From Lamellibrachia satsuma (taxonomy: Eukaryota > Annelida > Polychaeta > Sabellida > Siboglinidae): 64,000 nucleotides of DNA. The translations under genes were made by a program, and so were the position numbers. Where the stretch lies: NCBI GenBank assembly GCA_033239005.1, contig BSQZ01000104.1, positions 1,417,501 to 1,481,500 on the forward strand, written 5' to 3'. Positions 1-10,219 of this stretch are shown in pieces (the stretch's first letter is position 1; each line of letters opens with the position of its first letter). Below the pieces are notes generated by a model. It was not told the DNA's origin, made no database searches, and saw only the letters and a list, made by a program, of their open reading frames with translations.

Positions 1-1273
1 CGGAAGCAGTGCCTTCCATGTCTTCCGGAAGCCGGTTTCACTCATGATACAATGCCCTGAAACATGCGCATCCAAAAAATGTAATTGTCTACACAATATT
101 TAGCACAAGAGAAATTCACGGCAAGGACACAACTTGCAAATAGGTACATCACAACTTACTGTTTCTTAAAAATGCATAACATTCTGTTTTAATCAAAAAT
201 AAATAACCCTTTTCTTGCCACCTTCTTAATTTTTTTTCAAAACGTGGTAGGCAACACATTGCATTTCAAATGCAATTACTTATCATAAACTGAAAAACCG
301 CTTCAAGGTGAGCATTTCATATTTTATAATAATTGGCACACCATTACATACACTGTTGATACATACCCAAATCACACATAGCCGTAGAGTAAGCTGCATG
401 TATCTTGACTTTAGTCTCGGATGACGGCATCAGCTTAATGTCATCACGTTTGAAGTTTGAAGCCGGGCACTCGTCCAGGCAGAATCAGAGCGTGGTTGTC
501 AGCATAATTGGCAATGAAGGTTACCGTTCGCTTTGTGTCATCGAAGCTGTATGCCTTGATGTTGTTGGCACGTCCGGCATTCCGTTTCTCCTTTGGCTGC
601 AGGCCGTTTTCCTTGTACTATTTCTGGAGTGCTGTCAATCTGTTGTTGCTGATGCTCTAAACATACAATAATAATTATTCCTAAATAATAATTATTCCTA
701 AATTATTATTGTAGATGTGAGTACAGTAAAACCTTCCATGAGCGACCGCTACTTTAGCCCAGCAAAAGCAGTCGCCCATGGCAGGTAAATTAACATTGCA
801 AATATGGTGATGGGGAACCAAGAGAGTGGTTGCCCAAAACAGAAGTCGCCCAAGACAGTTGTATAATATAAACTTGATAATAATGACTTACACATGCAGG
901 AACTTGAAGGTGTTGACACGTGTGGTGACCCTCGGCCATGTAGGTTGTCCTTCGGCGGACTTGTCTCTTCTGAGATGCCTCAGGCTGATGACTTGAGCAA
1001 GTCGTCTCGGAAAGGTTGATACCGCACAAGACAGCTTGCCGAGAAGAACAAGCATCTGATCACCTAACAAAGCATACAAAAAAAAACCCCGGAAATATAG
1101 GAACCATTCTGAGGAATATGAGTGGTACACGTGTTATGCCACCTTTACAAATGCAGAAGTTAAATAAATTATTGTTTGCGACGTAATGACTTCTGTTTAC
1201 TAATTGTAAATACATGTCTGTTGATATACTTACGTGGAGTCATTTCTATCATCTTCAGCCGCTTCGACGCCAT
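1..1273 (-). pseudogene. Broken multi-exon gene of an orphan multicopy invertebrate family
   Basis: Not a named gene. On the minus strand I see ATG at 1273 with a first exon 1273-1234 (MASKRLKMIEMTP) ending at gtaagt, exon 2 at 1063-894 (LVLLGKLSC ... NTFKFLH), exon 3 at 656-367 (SISNNRLTALQ ... NYADNHALILPGRVPGF ... IKLMPSSETK), and the start of exon 4 at 56-1 (ETGFRKTWKALLP), which runs off the window. From memory, this layout (LGKLSC, then FLH.I...R..AL, then FI.NYA..HA..LPGR.PG, then LPSS.TK, then F...W...LP) recurs in large uncharacterised protein families of cnidarians, molluscs and insects. Exon 3 has a TAG stop at 618-620 and a 7-bp duplication after the PGF motif; without the duplication the exon length fits the flanking phases. 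The introns argue against a processed retrocopy. It may be a DNA-transposon gene. Function unknown. Confidence 0.55.
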
Positions 1274-1505
1274 TTCCTCCGGTGAAAACAGGGAACGGCT
1301 TGGTTCACCACCATTTAACTAGCATCCACACCTGTAATTAAAATTAATCATTGTTATCAGTTCATTGCGAAACGTGAAAATAAAAACATAGTAAATAAAC
1401 AAGTATTAATGCATACCTGCGTTAACTGCTGGTAATCTGAATAAGTTATAAGATAGGTGTATTCGATGTTCCTTATATCCATGTTACATAACAACGTGCA
1501 GGACA

Positions 1506-1508
<3 letters not shown>

Positions 1509-1594
<86 letters not shown>
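1509..1594. repeat. (TA)n microsatellite
   Basis: About 86 bp of uninterrupted TA dinucleotides directly left of the Tol2-like element. Confidence 0.95.
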
Positions 1595-1599
<5 letters not shown>

Positions 1600-1605
1600 T
1601 CATTA

Positions 1606-2788
1606 CATGGTTGGCACGTAACGAAGTAAAAGTACTTCGTTACAATACTTGAGTAGTTATTTCAAGTAATTGGCATGTAACGAAGCAGAATTTTGACTAA
1701 ATACTTTTACTTGTAACGAAGTAGTTTTATCTAAAATAACGCGACTTTTTACTCCGTTACCTTTATTTACTTCGCAATATATTTTCGTTACATTTTTTGC
1801 GAAACCGCTGCTGCCGGCGGTGGCGCTCCACCGTCAACGACATTTCAAAAACTGTTCATAGTCGCCAGGCCAAAAGCTATTAATAGCATTCAATCGCATG
1901 CCAGTTCGCGATCATATTTGCATAGACATAGGTCAGGTCAAGGCCGTTGACATGAAATGTCACTGAGCAGAAAACGCTTGAACGCCATCTCAAACCACGA
2001 TGCAAATGTCTCCGTTGCACCATATAAACTACTAATCAGTAAGTTTCCAATACGTATTATAACTATTAAAATTTGCAATTTCGACAACGTATTGATAATC
2101 CCGATACACTGACACAATTCTGATATTCGTGAGCGAACGCGCATCGTGGATCGAAAACGAGAACCGATTTTCGCCCATTGTCTTCTGATCAATTCTAGCC
2201 CCAGCTGGTACCAGGTAACCAACACATCTAGCTGCTAAAGCGTGTTGTTTCAATGTTTGTGTGAGCTGATAAGACATGTCTGGGAAGACATGAGAAGGTG
2301 GGGGATCACAAGCCAGGTGGCTTGATCAGCTAGGCATCAAATGCCTTTGTTAATTTTACATGTCAATGGGCAGTGCTAGGTTGTATTACCTCTGACCAGT
2401 TTTCCTGAGAAGCTACTAGTAGTACTGGACTGACCCGCTACCTACTCAGATACAATCACACCTGCCTATACATATCCTTTTGTACAATCTAGCTCCTCCA
2501 ATACCCCAGACCCCAGTGGAACAGGTCAATTAAAAGACAGATTGTGCCTCATCATTAATTAAGTTCTGTATTTAATTGAATTTATTTTATGTTGTGAGCT
2601 CTCATTAAAGATAATATAATTTTTCAAAATACTTCTTACTTTTACTTCAAGTACTTTTGAAAAGTACTTTTACTTTTTACTCAAATAGTTTATTTTACCA
2701 GCTACTTTTACTTTTACTCAAGTAGTTTCAAAGTGAATTACTCTTACTTTTACTCAAGTACAAAATAAAAGTAATTCAGTCAACCCTA
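1606..2788. mobile_element. Tol2-like non-autonomous hAT element
   Basis: The left end begins CATGGTTGGCACG. The right end, read inward on the minus strand, begins TAGGGTTGACTGAATTAC, so the ends share the pattern CANGGTTGRC. Both sub-terminal regions are packed with short direct and inverted ACTTGAGTA / AAAGTA motifs, the style known from Tol2-type hAT termini. The right 83 bp are almost identical to the element end at 7672. I see no transposase reading frame and no clear 8-bp target duplication; the flanks are partly TA microsatellite. Confidence 0.6.
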
Positions 2789-3340
2789 TATATATACTAC
2801 TTCCGGCTACTTGGACTTGGTGCAGCGACTTGAATTTGGTGTAGATCATTTGCAGAAAAACGCGGTATATCAAATAGAATAAGTATTACTATTGAATATA
2901 TATTATACACAAACATATTGTAGACATATATTAGGAAACAGGTTTTGTTAATTATTAGTCAGAGGGAGTATTTTAGAGTAAGTTAGTTTCGGATTCTGTC
3001 AGGGAATTTAGCGAGCGATAATAGGGTTGTTTACTATTCGATAATTGAGATAGCATAGTGAATAGTTTACATTGGCTAATATATATATATAAGATAAAGT
3101 GATCTATTTACTTAAATTACATACATAAGGTAATATCTGACATAGTGGTAGTAAACGTTTTCGGTAAAAAGGAATTAACAGCAGGATTTTAGCGTAAATT
3201 AGTACACACTGATTTCGTTGTTTTGTTACACAGTGTTCTCCGTATTCGCTAGGTGGCAGGTTTTAGACTAAAGTGTTCTTTTGATCACAAAAACAGCCTT
3301 ATTCAAGGCTAACGTTGCAAACTAATTAAAACTAAATTGT

Positions 3341-4633
3341 ATGATGGCGCGGTGCAAACGGCAGTTAAAGGCCACAAGGCACTTAATTTGTGGCAGTTGC
3401 TGTAACTGGGTGGACTTCGTCAAGTCTGGGTGCGAGAAGTCCTGGGCTGAGGTTCAGGCAGATAGTTTTAGTTTTGAGTGTAGGGGATGTACGAAGATGA
3501 AGGAATTAGAGGTGGAGTTGGAAGAGCTGAGGCTGCTCGTTGTGGCAATAGTGGGAAGGGAACAGGGGGGTTGTGCCAGTAGTTCCGGTGGGGGAACAGT
3601 AGATGATAAAGTGGGGAAAGACACAAGAGATGCTAGGGAGAGCTCACCGCAGCCTGGGAGGAAGCTGAGAGGAGGGAAGGTGACAGGACGTAGGGAGACA
3701 GGACGTAGGGAGACGGGAAGGAAAGGACCGGGAGGGAAGACAACCGGAGCGAAGGAGAGGGGAGTGGGGGAGACAGGAGGGAAGGAGAAGGGAGTGGTGG
3801 AGACGGGAGGGAAAACAACCGGAGTGAAGGAGAGGGAAGTGGGAGAGACAAGAGCAAAGGAGTTGGAAGTGGGGGAGACGGGAGTGGGGGAGACGGGAGG
3901 GAAGGAGAAGGGAGTGGTGGAGACGGGAGGGAAAACAACCGGAGTGAAGGAGAGGGAAGTGGGAGAGACAAGAGCAAAGGAGTTGGAAGTGGGGGAGACA
4001 GGAGGGAAGGGGTCAGGACAGAATGTGATGGAGGGGATCGAACGGAAGAGTTATTCTGCAGCAGTGATAGAGGGAGTGAGGAAGAGAGCGAGGGTGTTTG
4101 TGGGGGATTCGATAGTTAGGAAGACCGACAGAGTCTTAAACAAGGGAGATGATGTGGTGGTCTGTTTGCCTGGAGCCAAAATAGAGGCAATAACTGAGAG
4201 GGTAAAAAACATCGTAGGCTCGGGTAAGGGTGGATCTGTTTTAGTACACGTAGGGACAAATAACGTAGAGAGGGAGGGTACAACTGCCATAGTTAGGAAA
4301 TATAGGCAGTTGGTCAGAACACTAAAACAGACGCGGGTTGAGCAGGTAATACTGTCAGGGATTTTACCTGTAATGGGCAGGAGGGGTCACAAATATCGAA
4401 ATTGTCGGGGGATGGCAATTAACATGTTAGTCCAGAAGTTATGTAGGGAAGAGGAAGTTGGATTTGTGGATTTATGGGGAAGTTTTGTTGGGAGGGCTGA
4501 TATGTACATGAAGGATGGGCTTCATTTAAGTGGAAAGGGGGCGGCAGTATTCGCGGACAAACTTTCAGCAGCAGTAGATAGTAACTTGGGTACAATGACA
4601 AATATTTTTGGAAGTAAACATTCTTTAAACTAG
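3341..4633 (+). CDS. CR1 ORF1 protein: PHD-like finger, basic repeat linker, SGNH esterase
   Basis: 430 residues, uninterrupted. Residues about 17-51 form a Cys-rich finger (CGSC, later GC..SW, then F.CRGC), resembling the PHD-like finger known in CR1 ORF1. Residues about 100-230 are a low-complexity Gly/Glu/Lys/Thr linker made of GETGGK/KEKGV-type repeats. The C-terminal 200 residues are an SGNH/GDSL hydrolase: GDS at FVGDSIVRK, HVGTNN for the oxyanion block, and DGLHLSGKG for the Asp-x-x-His catalytic pair. In CR1 elements this ORF is thought to bind RNA and membranes or lipids. The linker holds a 120-bp direct duplication. ORF1 ends with TAG at 4631-4633, two bases before ORF2 could begin. 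Confidence 0.85.
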   Translation: MMARCKRQLKATRHLICGSCCNWVDFVKSGCEKSWAEVQADSFSFECRGCTKMKELEVELEELRLLVVAIVGREQGGCASSSGGGTVDDKVGKDTRDARESSPQPGRKLRGGKVTGRRETGRRETGRKGPGGKTTGAKERGVGETGGKEKGVVETGGKTTGVKEREVGETRAKELEVGETGVGETGGKEKGVVETGGKTTGVKEREVGETRAKELEVGETGGKGSGQNVMEGIERKSYSAAVIEGVRKRARVFVGDSIVRKTDRVLNKGDDVVVCLPGAKIEAITERVKNIVGSGKGGSVLVHVGTNNVEREGTTAIVRKYRQLVRTLKQTRVEQVILSGILPVMGRRGHKYRNCRGMAINMLVQKLCREEEVGFVDLWGSFVGRADMYMKDGLHLSGKGAAVFADKLSAAVDSNLGTMTNIFGSKHSLN

Positions 4634-4635
4634 AG

Positions 4636-7507
4636 GTGCAGGGGGGTTACCTAGAGGTGTCTCATGCAGAACAAGAGGCCACTAGCACAGATAATCCAAT
4701 ATCAAATCATCCGAAAAACATCTCTGAAAAAGGTTATAGATGCGTATGTTTAAATGCAAGGAGCATAGTAAATAAGAAAAACGAATTAAACATTATGGTA
4801 GAAGATATTGACCCTCACATAATTGGTATAACTGAATCATGGGCCAACATAGATATAACAGATGCTGAATTAGGACTGACAGGATATGTAATGTTTAGGA
4901 AAGATCGAATAGGAAGAAGGGGCGGGGGAGTTATTTTATATGTTAAAGAATCTATTCAGGCTTATGAAATAAAACTAGAAAGGGAAGCAGATTGCGATGA
5001 AGCTGTTTGGTGCAAAATTGTTTCAGGAAATTCAAAATTAACTATTGGATTAGTTTACCGAAGTCCAAACATAAACGAAGAGGACAACACAAAAATAAAA
5101 ACGCTATAAAGGAAGTTAGTAAAGGGATTGTATCATAATGGGAGATTTTAACCATGGACACATACAATGGAATTCTCTAGAGAGCACAGGGATTGAGGAC
5201 CAACAATTTCTATTTTTAATCCAGGATAGCTTTCTTACTCAGCACGTACTAGAACCAACCAGGGGAGAAAATGTATTAGATATAGTTTTGTCATCACAAA
5301 AAGAATTAGTGGACAATGTAAAAATATTTGAACCATTGGATAATAGTGACCATAATCAAATACATTTTGACATCACTGTAAAATCAGAAAGTAAAATTAA
5401 GAAAACGTACAAGAGAAACTTCCACAAAGGTAACTACAAAGATATGAGAAAATACTTAGCAAAGCTAGATTGGAATAACATGCTGATGAATAAGACCGCA
5501 ATTGAATGTTGGAATATTCTAAAATATGAAATTGAGAGTATCATCGATAAATTTGTTCCCTTCCAAAAACAAGGAAAACGGTGTAGAAAGAAACACTTGT
5601 CAAAAGAAGCTATTAGAAAAATAATGCTAAAACAAACTATGTGGAGGGTTTATAGGCGTACCAGAAAGGACGAAGACTATGCAAAATACAAAGAGGCACT
5701 TAATGCAGCTACAACTGAAATCAGACAATCTAAAAGAAGCTATGAGCAAAAACTAGCATGTAACATAAAAAATGACAGCAAGAGTTTTTATGCATATGTC
5801 AGGAGTAAACAAAACGTACAAGACAAGGTTGGACCTCTAGAAGACAGTGCTGGAAATATAATATCACAGTGGTTTTTAATGGCGGAAGACCTAAATAGTT
5901 ACTTCAGTTCAGTGTTCACCAAAGAAGATATTAGTTCATTACCAGTTGCTGATGCTAAATTTCAGGGGGCTAAATCTGACTGTTTAGGTCCGTTAGTTGT
6001 AACTCCAGAATTGGTAGCTAAGAAAATAAAGGCAATGAAGGATAACAAATCACCGGGAGTGGATGGGATTCCTCCAAAATTACTAATGGAAACAGTAGAA
6101 CAAATCAGTATACCACTTGCAAGAGTATTCAACTTGTCATTAACAGAGGGAGTTGTTCCGTTTGAATGGAAAGAAGCAAACATCATACCATTATTTAAAA
6201 AGGGTTCGAGAAATAAGTCAGAGAATTACAGACCAGTGAGTTTAACGTCAGTGATTTGTAAATTATTAGAAAGGTTAATTAAAGACCATATGGTGGAATT
6301 CCTCGTTAAGCATAAATTATTAAATTCATCTCAACGTGGATTCCTTAAAGCGAGGTCATGCTTAACAAATATGTTATGTTTTTTGGAAGAAATCACTAAG
6401 TGGATAGACGTGGGATCGCCAGTAGATATTATCTACTTAGATTTTCAGAAAGCTTTTGACAAAGTACCACATCAAAGATTACTACTTAAATTAAAAGCCC
6501 ATGGTATCGGGGATAGCATAACTGACTGGATAGAACAATGGCTGACTGACAGAAGACAACGAGTTGTAGTAGATGGAGAAGTTTCAAATTGGAAATCGGT
6601 TTTGAGTGGGGTACCTCAAGGATCAGTATTAGGACCTATATTATTCTTAATTTATATCAATGACTTGGACGACAGTATAACAAGTAACGTACTGAAATTT
6701 GCAGATGACACAAAACTGTTTAGAAAGGTTAATACTGATGTTGATAAACAACATTTACAAAACGATCTAGACAGATTAGTGAAATGGTCTGAGAAATGGC
6801 AGATGTTGTTCAATTTTGGGAAATGTAAATGCCTACATACAGGACATAGGAACATGAATGTAAACTATAAAATGGGAGATACTGTTCTGGGTACTACTGT
6901 AAAAGAAAAGGACTTAGGAGTTACAATAAGCGCTGATATGAAAGTTTCAGAGCAGTGTAGTATTGCAGCTTCAAAGGGTAATCAAATTCTTGGATTGATT
7001 AGAAGAAACATAACATACAAGGGTAAAAAGCTAATTATACCTCTTTATAAAGCAATAGTTAGACCTCATTTAGAATACTGTATACAAGCATGGAGACCAT
7101 ATCGTAAGAAAGATATAGATACGCTTGAACGCATACAAAGGAGAGCAACTAAAATGATTCCAGAACTGAGAGACCTTAGTTATGAAGAACGCCTGAAAGA
7201 ATGTGGTTTAACAACTCTAGAGACAAGGAGGTTAAGAGGAGATCAGATTGAAGTTTTTAAGATATTGAATGGGTATGAAAATATTGATAGAAATGTGTTT
7301 TTCTCACTCAAGAAGGATAGCAGAACTAGAGGACATGAGGTAAAATTAGTAAAGGATCAATGTAGATTGGACATCAGGAAGCACTCGTTCTCACAGAGGA
7401 CAATAAATGAATGGAACAAATTGTCTACAGATTGTGTAACTGCTAGCAGCGTGAATATGTTTAAAAACAAGGTTGACACATATCTCAGGAGGGCGGGTTA
7501 TAAGTAG
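4636..7507 (+). pseudogene. CR1 ORF2: APE endonuclease plus reverse transcriptase, frameshifted
   Basis: The protein would nick target DNA and copy the element RNA by target-primed reverse transcription. The endonuclease part shows GITESWA, GDFNHGHIQW and a SDHNQIHF motif. The reverse transcriptase shows GVPQGSVLGP, FADDTKLF (catalytic Asp pair) and the C-terminal LERIQRRATKMI block. The frame breaks at 5100-5135: the copy at 55614 has one more A in the run before ACGCT and differs again at the GGGAATGT position, so 5109 is a false stop and 5138 a false start. Everything from 5138 to 7507 is open. No in-frame ATG precedes the endonuclease; the frame opens at 4618 and the first plausible start is GTG at 4636. 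The single-base breaks could also be assembly errors. Confidence 0.8.
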
Positions 7508-7606
7508 ATGAACATTGTTGGACTCTCGATAAGCCAATGGCTTCCTTGTCCACTTGCCATCTGGGTCTTTAGCTTGGATGGCAAATCTTGTTAAATCTTG
7601 TTAAAT

Positions 7607-7626
7607 ATATACACACACGCGCGCGC

Positions 7627-7661
<35 letters not shown>

Positions 7662-7670
7662 TGTGTGTAT
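7607..7670. repeat. Alternating purine-pyrimidine microsatellite
   Basis: A TATACACA/CGCGCG/(TGCG)n/(TG)n tract directly after the CR1 tail. CR1 tails often seed such repeats. Confidence 0.85.
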
Positions 7671-7671
7671 A

Positions 7672-7854
7672 CAGGGTTGACTGAATTACTTTTATTTTGT
7701 ACTTGAGTAAAAGTAAGAGGAATTCACTTTGAAACTACTTGAGTAAAAGTAAAAGTCACAGCTGGCCCCAGAGAGATCTGGCCGGACTGTCCCATTTTAT
7801 CGCGAAGATGAATAATAAATAAGAAGCTTTTATTACATGAGTCATGTTGTTCTG

Positions 7855-7938
<84 letters not shown>

Positions 7939-7940
7939 CA

Positions 7941-8010
<70 letters not shown>

Positions 8011-8103
8011 CAGCACAACGACTCATGTAATAAAAGCTTCATATTTATTATTCATCTTGGGACAGTCCGGCCAGATCTCTCTGGGGCCAGCTGTGACACC
8101 CTG
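7672..8103. mobile_element. Chimeric hAT-like termini around a TA-filled foldback
   Basis: 7672-7756 is a copy of the Tol2-like end starting CAGGGTTGAC. At 7757 it switches to CACAGCTGGCCCC, the left arm of a roughly 100-bp inverted repeat whose right arm ends GGGGCCAGCTGTG at 8095 and continues to ACACCCTG at 8103. The centre (7858-8004) is TA microsatellite. No 8-bp target duplication is visible around the whole unit. Confidence 0.5.
7858..8004. repeat. (TA)n microsatellite with one GACAGA interruption
   Basis: Two long TA runs separated by GACAGA near 7937-7942, at the loop of the inverted repeat. Confidence 0.95.
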
Positions 8104-8525
8104 AGAACTGGATGCGAGACCTGAATATTTCACGTGACCTGACTGCGGTCCAGGGCCAGCTACTTGATCATGATCATATGAATCCGGTCACATGACCAGA
8201 GATCCTGAGGTCTGCATCGCTCTGGGTGTCCAGCCATCCCTTTTGAAATGTTGGCCATCCTATCTTTTTGGAAAGGTCGAGAAAGGGGTTTGTTTGGTAC
8301 GCCCTGAGAATGCGAGACCCAGATATTTCACGTGACCGGACTGCGGTCCTGAGCCAGCTACTTGATCATGATCATGTGACTGTGGCCACATGACCAGATA
8401 ATCCTGGGGTCTGCATCCCCCTGGGTGTCTAACCAGCCCAAAACGAAGTGTTTAGAACGAATGCCCCCCAGACGTTTTGAAATGATAATTTTTTTGAAAG
8501 GTGGAGAAAGGGGGCTGTTTGGTGG
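8099..8525. repeat. Tandem duplication, about 205-bp unit, two copies
   Basis: Both units run CCCTGAGAA, then TTTCACGTGACC, TGCGGTCC, CTTGATCATGATCAT, then CATGACCAGA, GGTCTGCATC and CTGGGTGTC, ending with TTTTGAAATG and a GGAGAAAGGG-like stretch. The copies differ by substitutions and small indels. No coding capacity recognised. Confidence 0.8.
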
Positions 8526-8578
8526 GTGACGTGTTTCCTTGTCCGTGCTACGAGACAAAGATGGCCCAAGGAAGGGAT

Positions 8579-8745
8579 GTTGCCAGATCCCACTGCTGGG
8601 ATAATGCTTCTAATTGGTCAGGCACCCCCTGCAGTGAGGGAATATAAGGGGTGCTGCCAGCTCCCATAGCAGGGTTAATGCTTGTAATTGGTCAGAGGCC
8701 CCCTGCGGTGAGGGGATGAACCTTTTAATTGGTCAGCTTTCATTT
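8579..8745. repeat. Imperfect tandem repeat, about 74-bp unit
   Basis: Units at about 8579 and 8653 share TGCCAGNTCCCA, AATGCTT.TAATTGGTCAG and CCCCCTGC.GTGAGGG. A third partial unit begins near 8725 with TTTTAATTGGTCAG. Confidence 0.75.
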
Positions 8746-8848
8746 CCCCAGGCCCTTGGTAGGGATGGTCCCAGGCCTCCGGTAGGCTCCCAAGATGCAT
8801 CAGTCAGTTGTTCTGACATAAACCACGCACAATGATAACACTATGCTT

Positions 8849-9027
<179 letters not shown>

Positions 9028-9035
<8 letters not shown>

Positions 9036-10219
9036 CAACCTTATTTTATTAAAAGTAATGCATGTAACTATGCTTTTGGCTGTGTGGTTGTTTATATATA
9101 TATATAAGATATATAAGATATAACAGTTTGGACAGAGAAATGGCCTTTTTTGGAAACGAAAGTATAATAAGACAATAGTAAAATATCTAAGCAGGTTAAA
9201 TATGAAAACATTAATGTTGAAAGAACGAATCATTATAAATATCGCATTAAGATGCTAATGCATTGTATTAATTGGCGTACTTTTATATGTAGTGTATTTT
9301 AAAATAAAACTTAAATTACATATCATACAATAAACGAAATGGTGCTCGCTGTTTTGTTATCGTCATCATCATGCATATGTCATCATGCACCGTTTTTCAT
9401 CAATCGCATTGAATAATGACAATACTTTTTCAAAAAAATGCTGATTGTTGGTAGCGTCTAATGATGTTAATACAATGCAGCCTATGTTAGCTTTTTAGTT
9501 TACTTTGAGCAAAAGTTTACTTTTATGCGGAATGCCTTAGCTTTTGCTTGACTATACTTTCCCAATTACTTTTATTTTCGGAACTACATAGCATATGCAT
9601 TTGTACCAGCGTTGTGTATGTGTGCATGTACATATGCGTGCGTGTACATTAATTAATTAGCTAAGTGTGGAAATGTTTTTATTATATAATTCGGTTGTAG
9701 ATAGTAGCATATCTTGCGGTATATGTGTTACTGGAACTATCAGCATAGTATCATTTGTTAGCACAATATCATAAACACGGTTAGGGATGTTCCAGTTTAA
9801 AATGTCAGCAAGAGGCGGAAGTTACTTTCATCCCGGGGGCCTGCATTGGGATTATAATCTAAATACACCCATCTCCATTGTAATGATAGTTTAACTGGTC
9901 GAGGCACTTCTTCACTGTAATTGTTTTTAGCCATTTATCTTAAATATGTTGCCTACAGTAGACTGTAACTTGTAGTGCATGTTTTTTTTTTATATATTGA
10001 CGAACTGCAAAATCCGACGAATTGTTTTTGTCTCAAATACAGTTTTTAGCTGCCTAATTAAGATCTTGACAGTCATGAATGTGGATGGCAATGCACACTT
10101 TTGCCAACATAAGTAATGAGTGTAAGCGATATATTACATAACATATTACTGAGCAGGCATCGAGGTTACAAATATGCCAAAGCCCAAAATCAATAAAAAT
10201 ATAAAAACTGCCTTGTCAG
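9028..10219. other. AT-rich stretch without recognised genes
   Basis: About 1.2 kb of AT-rich DNA. I see no conserved reading frame, inverted repeat or tandem array beyond short simple repeats. Confidence 0.6.

Larger units (their letters stand above)
2789..7606 (+). mobile_element. CR1-type non-LTR retrotransposon, near full length
   Basis: Two reading frames (3341-4633 and 4636-7507) encode a PHD-like plus SGNH-esterase ORF1 and an endonuclease plus reverse-transcriptase ORF2. The 3' end carries two copies of a short tail unit (CTTGTTAAAT) at 7587-7606, typical of CR1 elements, which end in short tandem repeats rather than poly(A). The 5' boundary is not certain: unique-looking sequence starts after the hAT element at 2789, leaving about 550 bp of possible 5' UTR. 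Four other insertions with the same 3' end lie in this window. Confidence 0.85.

Noticed and set aside
3633..3977. Pro/Ser/Leu-rich minus-strand frame of 114 codons
   Set aside because: Antisense shadow of the purine-rich CR1 ORF1 linker.
7724..8104. Tyr-Ile repeat frames on both strands
   Set aside because: Translations of (TA)n; the frames at 8804-9107 and 26335-26755 are the same artefact.
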